Position numbers and translations under genes: made by a program | Part shown: positions 1 to 5,695 of the stretch, piece by piece | Position numbering within the stretch: the first letter of the stretch is position 1 | How the letters are laid out: each line of letters starts with the position of its first letter | Notes under the pieces: model-generated | The model's input: the letters and a program-made list of their open reading frames with translations, nothing else | Told to the model about the DNA's origin: nothing | Databases searched by the model: none | NCBI GenBank assembly: GCA_905205975.1 | Contig: CAJLFQ010000039.1 | Location: forward strand, 1-20,628 | DNA length: 20,628 nt | Source: an uncultured Eubacteriales bacterium | Lineage (GTDB): Bacteria; Bacillota; Clostridia; Oscillospirales; QAMX01 | Direction of reading: 5' to 3'

Positions 1-722
1 AAAGAAAGCGACTCACTCATTTTTTCTCTGGTTTTCGTAGCGCACAATACCAATACGCCGTCGGAAGCACCCTCAATCATGCCCGGAATATCCGCCACAG
101 CAAACGATGTGTGGTCGCCGACAGAAACAATGCCAAGGTTTGGCACAAGCGTGGTAAAATGATAATTCGCGATTTTCGGCCGTGCAGCGCTGATGATGCT
201 CAGCAGCGTTGATTTGCCGACGTTTGGGAAACCGATCAGGCCGACGTCTGCAAGGAGTTTCAGTTCGAGGATGATTCTGCGCTCTTCCCCGTCCAGCCCG
301 GATTTGGCAAAACGAGGCGCTTGACGCGTCGGCGTGGCAAAATGAGAATTTCCCCATCCGCCGCGGCCGCCTTTTGCCACGGTAAACGTTTGTGTTTCGC
401 TCATGTCAGCAAGCAATGCGCCTGTTTCTTTGTCGCGCACCAGCGTCCCGCGCGGGACGCGGATAACCAACGCTTTTCCGTCTTTTCCAAAGCATTTCGC
501 CCCTCGGCCGTCTTCGCCGTTGGGTGCAATATATTTCCGCTTGTATTTGAAGTCCATCAGTGTGGACATATTGTCGTCAACCGTTAAAATCACATCGCCG
601 CCGTCGCCGCCGTCGCCGCCGTCCGGCCCGCCGGCCGGTACATACTTTTCGCGGTGAAATGCCACAGCGCCATTGCCGCCGCGGCCTGCACGTACCAGAA
701 TCTCTGCCACATCTACAAACAT
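1..722 (-). CDS. obg: GTPase Obg, partial (C-terminus beyond window; last codons aberrant)
   Basis: Obg/CgtA is a ribosome-associated GTPase needed for large-subunit maturation and linked to stress and sporulation control. The frame starts at ATG 722 with an AGAGGG ribosome binding site and stays open to the window edge, 240 codons. Residues 1 to about 158 are the glycine-rich Obg fold (start MFVDVAEILVRAGRGG, then repeated GGDGGD). The G domain follows, with P-loop GFPNVGKST at residues 164-172, an HFTTL switch segment, and DIPGMIEGAS from residue 211. The family then continues GVGLGH plus FLRH, but here the frame after GV (residue 223) reads LVLCATKTREKMSES, which is not Obg. It is the last gene of the rplU-prp-rpmA-obg set, the usual Firmicutes order. 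Identity is certain; the final 53 bases are suspect. Confidence 0.93.
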   Translation of the reverse strand, partial: MFVDVAEILVRAGRGGNGAVAFHREKYVPAGGPDGGDGGDGGDVILTVDDNMSTLMDFKYKRKYIAPNGEDGRGAKCFGKDGKALVIRVPRGTLVRDKETGALLADMSETQTFTVAKGGRGGWGNSHFATPTRQAPRFAKSGLDGEERRIILELKLLADVGLIGFPNVGKSTLLSIISAARPKIANYHFTTLVPNLGIVSVGDHTSFAVADIPGMIEGASDGVLVLCATKTREKMSESLS

Positions 723-755
723 CGTTCTACGCCCTCTTTCTTATGCAAGACAAAG

Positions 756-821
756 AAAACACCGATGACAGGTTGGGCGATAAGCAAAACGCCATATCGC
801 CCGACCCGGCGTCGGTGCTTT
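756..821 (-). other. Structured rpmA-obg spacer, possible attenuator
   Basis: In the roughly 170-nt gap between rpmA and obg, the minus strand can form a two-tier stem. Outer arms at 812-821 and 756-765 pair over 10 bp with one G-U. Inner arms at 795-802 and 775-782 (GGGCGATA with TATCGCCC) pair perfectly over 8 bp. The outer 3' arm runs into TTTTCTTTG, so this may be a leaky terminator that lowers obg relative to the ribosomal proteins, or an RNA-processing site. The pairing is visible; the function is inferred. Confidence 0.45.
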
Positions 822-891
822 CATGATACCATATCCATTTTTGAGGACTGCGCTGCGGCATAATCCTCACAGGCTGCCAACAGGCAAAGCC

Positions 892-1173
892 TTATTCTGC
901 CGGATAAACGGAAACCTTTTTACGGTCTCTGCCGACACGTTCAAAGCGGACGTGACCGTCTGCCATAGCAAACAGCGTATCGTCGCCGCCGATGCCGACA
1001 TTTGCGCCCGGATGAATCTTCGTACCGCGCTGACGAACAAGAATGTTGCCCGCAACGACGAACTGACCATCTGCTTTTTTCGTGCCGAGACGTTTGGATT
1101 CACTGTCACGGCCGTTCTTTGTAGAACCGACACCTTTTTTATGTGCAAAAAATTGAAGAGTAATTCTAAGCAT
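892..1173 (-). CDS. rpmA: Ribosomal protein bL27 with cleavable N-terminal extension
   Basis: bL27 sits near the peptidyl transferase centre of the 50S subunit, its N-terminus reaching towards the tRNA acceptor ends. The 93-residue product begins MLRITLQFF followed by AHKKGVGSTKNGRDSESKRL. The first nine residues are the Firmicutes-type extension that Prp must remove before bL27 can function; the cut is expected between Phe9 and Ala10. The rest, including the conserved HPGANVGIGGDDTLFA block, is full length. The start is ATG 1173 behind GGAGG at 7-nt spacing. It follows prp by about 20 nt and precedes obg, so the substrate and its protease are made from the same message. Identification is secure. 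Confidence 0.97.
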   Translation of the reverse strand: MLRITLQFFAHKKGVGSTKNGRDSESKRLGTKKADGQFVVAGNILVRQRGTKIHPGANVGIGGDDTLFAMADGHVRFERVGRDRKKVSVYPAE

Positions 1174-1194
1174 CTTTTTTCCTCCGTTTTTCAG

Positions 1195-1533
1195 TTAGCG
1201 CTGTTCCGAAACGCTGATCTGAACATAAGCGCCATATTGTTTCAAGTTTTCTGAGAGCCACAGATATGCTGCCCGGATCACACTGTCACAGATGAGCTTT
1301 TGCTGCTCTGAAAGCGATTGCGGCAGCATCAAGCGGAGCGCGGCTTTGCGCTGGCTGCATGCAACCGGGGCTTCTGCTTTCGTAACATCATTGACTGCGC
1401 ATTCGACGATGCCAAAAGCCGTTGAGATGGCGGAACAGATGATATCCGAACCAGCCTCTGCATAACCGCTGTGGCCTTCTGCCTGAAGACCCGTAAAACG
1501 GCCAAGCGTTTTGAAAAAAACAACTTTTGTCAT
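1195..1533 (-). CDS. prp: Ribosomal-processing cysteine protease Prp
   Basis: Prp (YsxB in Bacillus) cuts the N-terminal extension of bL27. The product is 112 residues, the usual size. The catalytic His is visible in GHSGYAEAGSD (around residue 20) and the catalytic Cys in IICSAIS (around residue 33); both match the family. The gene lies between rplU and rpmA, the classical Firmicutes arrangement, and the downstream rpmA product carries the matching substrate sequence. The ATG at 1533 has no obvious Shine-Dalgarno sequence; the 28-nt gap after the rplU stop is AT-rich, so translation may be low or coupled to rplU. A low protease dose relative to ribosomal protein would make sense, but that is inference. 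Confidence 0.95.
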   Translation of the reverse strand: MTKVVFFKTLGRFTGLQAEGHSGYAEAGSDIICSAISTAFGIVECAVNDVTKAEAPVACSQRKAALRLMLPQSLSEQQKLICDSVIRAAYLWLSENLKQYGAYVQISVSEQR

Positions 1534-1561
1534 ATTGCATCAAGTGTGATCAACAAATTGG

Positions 1562-1873
1562 TCAGCGAGCGATCTTTTTGATCTGGACTTTTGTGTAGGG
1601 CTGTCTGTGACCCTGACGGCGTCTGTAGTTTTTCTTGGCGTTGTATTTGAAGACGCGAATTTTCTTCGCCTTTGCGTTCTTCAGAACTTCTGCTTCAACG
1701 ACTGCGCCAGCAACATACGGATTCCCGATCACGGCTTCGTCGTTGTCCGAGAGAAACACAACTTTGTCAAAACGGACGGTCTCACCGACTTCTGCGCCGA
1801 GCTTTTCCATGAAAAGAACGTCGCCGTCCTGGACCTTGTACTGTTTGCCGCAGGCTTCAATTACTGCATACAT
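1562..1873 (-). CDS. rplU: Ribosomal protein bL21
   Basis: bL21 is a 50S subunit protein that binds 23S rRNA. The chosen start is ATG 1873, giving 103 residues beginning MYAVIEACGKQYKVQ, the normal family length and start. An AAGGAG ribosome binding site lies at about 1884-1890. A longer in-frame extension to 1942 would run through the leader RNA and is rejected. The C-terminal half holds the conserved basic segment (KYNAKKNYRRRQGHRQPYT). It is the first gene of the rplU-prp-rpmA-obg unit and follows a strong promoter and a structured leader. Identification is secure. Confidence 0.97.
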   Translation of the reverse strand: MYAVIEACGKQYKVQDGDVLFMEKLGAEVGETVRFDKVVFLSDNDEAVIGNPYVAGAVVEAEVLKNAKAKKIRVFKYNAKKNYRRRQGHRQPYTKVQIKKIAR

Positions 1874-1975
1874 GAATTCTAATCTCCTTTTTCCTCGTCT
1901 TTTGGTTGTTACACCCGACTCCCGCTTGTGTCGGTGCCGCACAGATGTGCAGACTTATACCATAACAAAACGGCT
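1874..1975 (-). ncRNA. Putative L21 leader (autoregulatory 5'UTR of rplU)
   Basis: The transcript from the promoter at 1981-2009 would carry about 100 nt of leader before rplU. It contains a perfect short hairpin (GCACA-TC-TGTGC) and a second stem in which CACCGAC pairs with GTCGGGTG with one bulge, followed by a purine-rich stretch and AAGGAG. Firmicutes rplU operons often carry a conserved L21 leader in this position. Position and structure fit, but I cannot check the match to the family model by eye. Confidence 0.55.
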
Positions 1976-1980
1976 TTCTT

Positions 1981-2009
1981 ATTATACCGGATTTCCATCC
2001 GGTTGTCAA
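1981..2009 (-). promoter_or_regulatory. Sigma-A promoter of rplU-prp-rpmA-obg
   Basis: The minus strand reads TTGACA (2009-2004), a 17-bp spacer, then TATAAT (1986-1981): both hexamers are exact consensus with ideal spacing. It lies about 110 bp upstream of the rplU start, and no gene stands between. It is one of the strongest-looking promoters in the window, as expected for a ribosomal protein operon. Confidence 0.9.
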
Positions 2010-2128
2010 GAGGTAAAACTGAATTTGCTTGAAAAAAGTGTTTTTTATGGCTCGCGTGCATCCGGTTTGGGTGAAAAAGGATGCCGTTTCTTCCTGTCTG
2101 CTGCGGCCATATGTTTCAAGCGGGTTGG

Positions 2129-2986
2129 CTAGACAGCTGCCGTCAGGCGGCGTTCTGCCGCTTTCAGCGTGTTTTGAAGCAGCATGACGCGCGTCATGGG
2201 GCCGACACCGCCCGGCGCCGGCGTGATGAAGGATGCATGCTTGGAGACGTTTTCAAAATCGACGTCCCCTGTCAGCTTGCCGTCTTTTTTGACGTTCATG
2301 CCGACGTCAATGACCACAACGCCATCCGAAACCATATCTTCCGTGAGGAACATTTCACGGCCAACCGCGCAGACGATAATTTCAGCGCGCCGGGTAATCT
2401 CCGCAAGATTTTTGGTTTTCGAGTGACAGATGGTTACCGTACCGTTTTTGTGCAGCAGCAGCATGGCCTGCGGTTTGCCCACGATATTGGAGCGGCCGAT
2501 TACGACGCAGTTCTTCCCTGCGACATCGATTTTGTATTCCGCCAGCAGCTCCATAACGCCGGCCGGCGTACAAGGCAGAAAGCTGTAATCGCCGATCATA
2601 ATACGGCCGACGTTTTCCGGATGAAACGCGTCCACGTCTTTTTTCGGGTCGATGGATTCAATGACACGGCGTTCATCGATGTGCTTGGGCAGCGGAAGCT
2701 GCACGATGATGCCGTCTACGGTCGGATCTGCATTCAGCTCGGATAGAACCGACAGCAGTTCATCTTCCGTCGTCTGCTCCGGCAAGGCTTTTTCAATGCT
2801 GCGAATCCCGCATTCTGCACAGTCTTTTTTCTTATTGTTGACGTAGAATCTGGAAGAAGGATTGTCTCCCACAATCACAACGGCCAGCGCCGGTGTTACG
2901 CCGTTTTGGGTGAAGGATTCAACTTTTTCCTTGATTTGCGCGCGTTTTTTTGCGGCAAGCGCCTTGCCGTCCATGATTGTGGCCAC
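2129..2986 (-). CDS. folD: FolD bifunctional methylene-THF dehydrogenase/cyclohydrolase
   Basis: FolD interconverts 5,10-methylene-THF, methenyl-THF and 10-formyl-THF using NADP, feeding purine, thymidylate and formyl-methionine synthesis in the cytosol. Visible family features are the substrate loop YVNNKKKDC (Lys near residue 57), the VDGIIVQLPLP motif, the DVDAFHPENVG segment, the nucleotide-binding GRSNIVGKP motif and the C-terminal TPAPGGVGPMTR motif. The chosen start is GTG 2986, which gives VATIMDGKALAAK and 285 residues; AGGAG sits 7 nt upstream, while the internal ATG at 2974 is too far from it. The lgt stop codon ends one base before this GTG, so the two genes are translationally coupled. 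Longer in-frame starts inside lgt are rejected. Confidence 0.96.
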   Translation of the reverse strand: MATIMDGKALAAKKRAQIKEKVESFTQNGVTPALAVVIVGDNPSSRFYVNNKKKDCAECGIRSIEKALPEQTTEDELLSVLSELNADPTVDGIIVQLPLPKHIDERRVIESIDPKKDVDAFHPENVGRIMIGDYSFLPCTPAGVMELLAEYKIDVAGKNCVVIGRSNIVGKPQAMLLLHKNGTVTICHSKTKNLAEITRRAEIIVCAVGREMFLTEDMVSDGVVVIDVGMNVKKDGKLTGDVDFENVSKHASFITPAPGGVGPMTRVMLLQNTLKAAERRLTAAV

Positions 2987-2987
2987 T

Positions 2988-3977
2988 TTATTTCTCCTCT
3001 TGATTGGTTTCTTCGGTTGGCTCGTTTTCTTCCGGTTCGAGTTTTTCCGGCGCAGCCGCAGATTGTGTTTCTTCCGGTTCTTGCGCTTCGTCGTTTTCCG
3101 TCGTATCGTTTGCCGAAACGGCCTGTTTGGCCTCCTGAATCGCATTTTGTCTCATGATTTCATCGTTGGAGAGCAGTTCAATGGTGTCGCCGCGGTCGGA
3201 GAAAATCAGCTTATAAACCAGAATGCCGAATGCCACCAGCGCCGAGAGATAGCCGTATACCTGGGAGACGCGCAGGCCGGAATCAAACAACATCAGCGCG
3301 TCACCGCCGCGGATGCCCTCGATGAAGCCGCGGCCGACGCCATACCAGACCACATAGGACAAAAAAGTCTGGCCATAGAAGCGGCGCTTTTTGGAGAGGA
3401 AGTGCAACAGAATAAATCCGGCGAGATTCCAGAGCGATTCATACAGGAAAATAGGGTGCACCGTCAGATCGCCGTTGATTGACATGCCAAACAGCCAGTT
3501 TTCCACCGTTTGACCATAGGCTTCGGCATTGACAAAGTTGCCCCAGCGGCCAATCAGCTGACCGATCAGAACGCCAAGGACCGCCAAGTCAAAAACGTTC
3601 CAGACGTTGATCTTTTTGACGCGGCAGTAGATAAATGCAACGATGCAGCCGAAGATCAGCGCACCATAAATGGCAATCCCGCCGTTCCAGATTTCGATGA
3701 TGGTCTTAGGATGATCTTTGAACTGCGACCAGTTGAAAACCACATAGTAAAGCCGGGCGCCGATGATGGCTGCCGGCGTTGCAATCAGCGTCATATCGAT
3801 CAGGTTGTCCGGGTTGATTCCGAACTTCGGCGCGCGTTTCAGGCAGTAAATCAATGCAAGGGCAAAGCCGACTGCGATGATAATGCCATACCATTGAATG
3901 TCCAGAGAGCCGATTGAAAACGCTGTTTTCTTCAGCGTAAACTCCAGCCCCAGTTTCGGGAAAGCGACATGGTTCAT
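2988..3977 (-). CDS. lgt: Prolipoprotein diacylglyceryl transferase Lgt
   Basis: Lgt moves diacylglycerol from phosphatidylglycerol onto the lipobox cysteine of prolipoproteins, the first step of lipoprotein maturation in the cytoplasmic membrane. The 329-residue product shows about seven hydrophobic segments and the Lgt signature GRWGNFVNAEAYGQ (around residues 142-155), plus the later RGFIEGIRGGDALML segment. Where the E. coli enzyme has catalytic His103 in an HGG motif, this protein has Tyr (GGIAIYGALI). The last 65 or so residues are a hydrophilic, Glu-rich tail (EEPE, EENEPTEE type repeats) not found in short Lgt proteins. The start ATG 3977 has AAAGGAG 8 nt upstream. It is the first gene of a two-gene unit with folD. 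Confidence 0.95.
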   Translation of the reverse strand: MNHVAFPKLGLEFTLKKTAFSIGSLDIQWYGIIIAVGFALALIYCLKRAPKFGINPDNLIDMTLIATPAAIIGARLYYVVFNWSQFKDHPKTIIEIWNGGIAIYGALIFGCIVAFIYCRVKKINVWNVFDLAVLGVLIGQLIGRWGNFVNAEAYGQTVENWLFGMSINGDLTVHPIFLYESLWNLAGFILLHFLSKKRRFYGQTFLSYVVWYGVGRGFIEGIRGGDALMLFDSGLRVSQVYGYLSALVAFGILVYKLIFSDRGDTIELLSNDEIMRQNAIQEAKQAVSANDTTENDEAQEPEETQSAAAPEKLEPEENEPTEETNQEEK

Positions 3978-4033
3978 GAGTCATTCTCCTTTGTTGCAGA
4001 TCAAGCAGATCAAATGAATTGATTCTGTTGCAT

Positions 4034-4048
4034 CAAGCCGCCGGCTTG
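4034..4048 (-). repeat. Short hairpin in the lgt leader
   Basis: CAAGCC and GGCTTG, separated by three bases, form a small perfect GC-rich hairpin just downstream of the predicted lgt transcription start. It could stabilise the mRNA 5' end. Only the pairing is seen. Confidence 0.4.
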
Positions 4049-4060
4049 GTGTACAGGCAT

Positions 4061-4089
4061 ATTATACCATAGTTTTCCAAAAATGAAAA
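4061..4089 (-). promoter_or_regulatory. Extended -10 promoter for lgt-folD
   Basis: The minus strand has TGGTATAAT (extended -10; TATAAT at 4066-4061) with a weak -35 TTTTCA (4089-4084) at 17-bp spacing. It lies about 85 bp upstream of the lgt ATG in a gene-free spacer. The exact TATAAT with the TG element makes this a good candidate despite the poor -35. Confidence 0.75.
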
Positions 4090-4146
4090 GGCGATTTTCG
4101 GGAAAGAACCCGTAAACAAATGCGGCTGCCGCTTTGAAATGCGTGG

Positions 4147-4185
4147 TTGTCGAACGCAGTCGAATGGTTTTCGGGCATTCGACAA
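4147..4185. repeat. 11-bp inverted repeat upstream of lgt promoter
   Basis: TTGTCGAACGC at 4147-4157 faces GCATTCGACAA at 4175-4185: 8 perfect outer pairs plus three inner pairs with one G-U, around a 17-base centre that itself contains another TCGAA. It lies between the lgt promoter and the plus-strand promoter at 4205-4233, so it could be an operator for either. It does not fit the CGAAC-N4-GTTCG LexA box of Firmicutes. Function unknown. Confidence 0.4.
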
Positions 4186-4204
4186 AAACAGACGCCGTTC
4201 GCTC

Positions 4205-4233
4205 TTTACAGATTGAGGCACTTATGATATCAT
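4205..4233 (+). promoter_or_regulatory. Plus-strand promoter in the S1-lgt spacer
   Basis: TTTACA (4205-4210), a 17-bp spacer, then TATCAT (4228-4233), with an upstream TG making an extended -10. Each hexamer matches the sigma-A consensus at five of six bases. No plus-strand gene follows; instead a strong plus-strand terminator ends about 85 nt downstream of the expected start point. Confidence 0.55.
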
Positions 4234-4239
4234 ATGAGG

Positions 4240-4325
4240 CGTGAGGCAGTTTCCAGACGCTCATATCTTTATCCCCAACCCGCCTTTGGGTGTGTGCAGT
4301 TTCGCCTGTACACACCCGCTTTTTT
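4240..4325 (+). ncRNA. Candidate orphan small RNA, about 85 nt
   Basis: The span begins about 7 nt after a good extended -10 promoter and ends in a classical terminator. It has no open reading frame of note. The 5' part is unstructured or pairs weakly, the middle has a pyrimidine-rich CUUUAUCCCCAACCC stretch that could be an antisense seed, and the 3' part is the terminator stem. It does not resemble 6S RNA, SRP RNA, tmRNA, RNase P RNA or a riboswitch I know. It is on the strand opposite to both flanking operons. The existence of the transcript is inferred from promoter plus terminator alone. Confidence 0.45.
4288..4325 (+). terminator. Rho-independent terminator, plus strand
   Basis: GGGTGTGT (4288-4295) pairs perfectly with ACACACCC (4310-4317); after a one-base mismatch, CAG and CTG extend the stem, with a short TTTCGC loop. 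The stem is followed by GC and six T residues (4320-4325). It is strong and clearly polarised: on the minus strand the hairpin is not followed by a T-run. There is no plus-strand gene upstream except the candidate small RNA. Confidence 0.8.
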
Positions 4326-4358
4326 ATGTCGTTTCGGCAGCAGCGCGGAAAGCGAACA

Positions 4359-4381
4359 AGGGCGGAGAATACCCCCGCCCT
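4359..4381 (-). terminator. GC-rich hairpin at end of the recJ-to-S1 gene run
   Basis: About 30 nt past the S1 gene stop, the minus strand forms a 9-bp stem (AGGGCGGGG with CTCCGCCCT, one G-U) around a 5-nt loop. It is followed by TTGTTCGCTTTCC, only moderately T-rich. It is likely the end of the long leftward operon, though the tail is weaker than in a textbook terminator. Confidence 0.5.
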
Positions 4382-4408
4382 GGAAAGGCCTGTATAGACA
4401 GCGATCGA

Positions 4409-4882
4409 TTACTGTTTTGTGCGCATCCGGCGCGGCATGCCGCCCTTTTTTTCAGGCGGATTTTTCATGTCAGACATTTTGCTTTCGCTGTCTTTCATGA
4501 ATGCACGAAGCTTGTCTTCAAAACTATCGCCGGTTGATGCCGCCGCAGAAGGACGATGGAACGATTCCACCGGCGCCGGACGCGTCGATGAACGCTGCTG
4601 CGGACGTGCAGAGGCAGACCGCTCCTGCGGGCGCGCAGGCCGCTCGGCTGCCATGGCTTTTTTAATGGAGAGGTTGATTCTGCCCTCTTTGTCGGACGGC
4701 AGAACCTTGACTTTGACTTCCTGACCTTCGGTCAGATACTGACGGATATCGTTGACGTATGTATCAGCAATCTCCGAGATGTGGACGAGCCCAGATTTTC
4801 CGCCCTCCAGCGTGACAAATGCACCGAACTTTGTGATGCCTGTCACCTTACCGTTGACAATTTCGCCTTCTGTAAAGCTCAT
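4409..4882 (-). CDS. yabR: S1-domain RNA-binding protein (YabR-like)
   Basis: Residues 1 to about 72 form one S1/OB-fold RNA-binding domain, with typical segments GEIVNGKVTGITKFGAFV, SGLVHISEIA and the KVKVL core. The remaining 85 residues are low complexity, rich in Arg, Pro, Ser and Gln (ERPARPQERSASARPQQR), then an acidic helix and a basic GGMPRRMRTKQ end. In Bacillus the equivalent gene yabR follows divIC, as here; it is annotated as a polyribonucleotide nucleotidyltransferase-like S1 protein of unknown role, probably in translation or RNA handling. The start is ATG 4882; the nearest AAGGAG is 13 nt away, a little long. It is the last gene of the run. Confidence 0.9.
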   Translation of the reverse strand: MSFTEGEIVNGKVTGITKFGAFVTLEGGKSGLVHISEIADTYVNDIRQYLTEGQEVKVKVLPSDKEGRINLSIKKAMAAERPARPQERSASARPQQRSSTRPAPVESFHRPSAAASTGDSFEDKLRAFMKDSESKMSDMKNPPEKKGGMPRRMRTKQ

Positions 4883-4921
4883 ACAGAAATGATTTCTCCT
4901 TCGTGTTTAGAATCTGAGTGG

Positions 4922-5209
4922 TTATTGGCCGTAGATATCGACAAACACATGTTCACCCGGCAGGATATACCCTTTTTGCCGTGCGACATTGATGACGTAA
5001 CGATCTGTGATTCCGCCTTCTACGAGGTCTTCCAGCTCTGCGGTTTTTTGCTGTTCCAGCGCGTGAGACGCACGCAGAAGCTCATATTCTGCCTGTGCCT
5101 CTTCCAGCTCTGTCCGAAGCGACAAATATGTCGCACCCAAATACAGCCCAACGACCACAGCTGCTGTTTTCAGGATAAAGCCCATCCAGTTTTTTCTTCT
5201 GTTCTTCAT
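4922..5209 (-). CDS. divIC: Septum formation initiator DivIC/FtsB family
   Basis: DivIC is a small bitopic membrane protein that works with FtsL and DivIB in the septal peptidoglycan machinery. The 95-residue product has a basic N-terminus (MKNRRKNW), one membrane segment (about residues 10-30), a coiled coil rich in Glu, Ala and Leu (about 31-60), and a C-terminal globular part with ITDRYVINVARQKGYILPGEHVFVD, typical of the family. The start is ATG 5209 with GGAGG six nt upstream; a nine-codon longer frame starting at 5236 lacks a ribosome binding site. The 79-nt gap before it carries its own candidate promoter. Gene order yabP-yabQ-divIC-S1 matches Bacillus. Confidence 0.94.
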   Translation of the reverse strand: MKNRRKNWMGFILKTAAVVVGLYLGATYLSLRTELEEAQAEYELLRASHALEQQKTAELEDLVEGGITDRYVINVARQKGYILPGEHVFVDIYGQ

Positions 5210-5253
5210 CGCAATCCTCCGAGGGAAATCCGGCACCGTTTTTCATCCCTCTC

Positions 5254-5264
5254 ATTATATACCA
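5254..5264 (-). promoter_or_regulatory. Possible extended -10 promoter for divIC
   Basis: The minus strand reads TGGTATATAAT about 45 bp upstream of the divIC start, in the 79-nt gap after yabQ. It holds both an exact TATAAT and a TG-N-TATATA extended form, but no good -35 at 16-18 bp. A private promoter would let divIC and the S1 gene be made in growing cells while yabPQ are sporulation-specific, which fits the biology. Confidence 0.5.
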
Positions 5265-5288
5265 AACGGCGCCAAAAAGGAATAGGTT

Positions 5289-5666
5289 CTACAATTTTTT
5301 TTCGCCTTCTGAGGCGTTTTTTTTCGCACGGAACGCCTTGCGCCGTCTTCGCAGCGCTTGGAGGCGTTCTGCTGCGGTCCTGGTCCAGCTTTCTGTCCAT
5401 CTTCCAAGCGTACAATGAACGAGTACCATGCCCGCAAGAATCGCGGTCAGCAGGAACCCGCGCGGTGCGCCGCCATTGATCCGCAGAAAAAAGAGAAAGG
5501 ATGCCGGCGCTGTTATCAGCCAAAAGCAAGCATCGCACAGCGATGTCAGCCAAAACCGCCCAAGCATCCGAAAGACGCCCATGCATTCATAGCAAATCCC
5601 TGCGGCTGTGCCGAAAAGCACGGCCCTGCCAAAGCATAAAATCTGAAAAAGAGGTTCATTTTCCAT
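5289..5666 (-). CDS. yabQ: Spore cortex biosynthesis protein YabQ (short form)
   Basis: YabQ is an integral membrane protein of the forespore-engulfing membrane needed for cortex formation in Bacillus. The 125-residue product starts MENEPLFQILCFGRAVLFGTA and has three to four hydrophobic segments over residues 8-85, then a basic tail (RRRRKAFRAKKN). The N-terminal membrane region with a YE pair after the first segment (GICYECMGVFRML) is family-like; the protein is shorter than the roughly 210-residue Bacillus form. Naming rests partly on its place between yabP and divIC. Either ATG 5666 or TTG 5669 could be the start; GAGG lies 7-10 nt upstream. Confidence 0.85.
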   Translation of the reverse strand: MENEPLFQILCFGRAVLFGTAAGICYECMGVFRMLGRFWLTSLCDACFWLITAPASFLFFLRINGGAPRGFLLTAILAGMVLVHCTLGRWTESWTRTAAERLQALRRRRKAFRAKKNASEGEKKL

Positions 5667-5695
5667 CAAATCACGTCCTCAATCCATGCTTTATG

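Noticed and set aside
2010..2128. Terminator after folD
   Set aside because: A 6-bp GCATCC/GGATGC stem with a 15-nt loop and an 8-bp GCTTGAAA/TTTCAAGC repeat about 95 bp apart (2027-2034 and 2114-2121) exist, but neither is followed by a proper T-run on the minus strand.
4010..4315. 101-codon minus-strand open frame in the S1-lgt spacer
   Set aside because: It spans the lgt promoter, the inverted repeat and the strong hairpin, has no ribosome binding site of note, and its translation looks like no protein family; treated as chance.
3978..4408. THF or ZTP riboswitch upstream of lgt-folD
   Set aside because: folD genes are sometimes controlled by folate-linked riboswitches, so I looked for their conserved cores on the minus strand. 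I saw neither the ZTP core (GGCGAAC-type and CCGCCUGGGC) nor a THF-type core; the structures here are a small leader hairpin and elements on the other strand.
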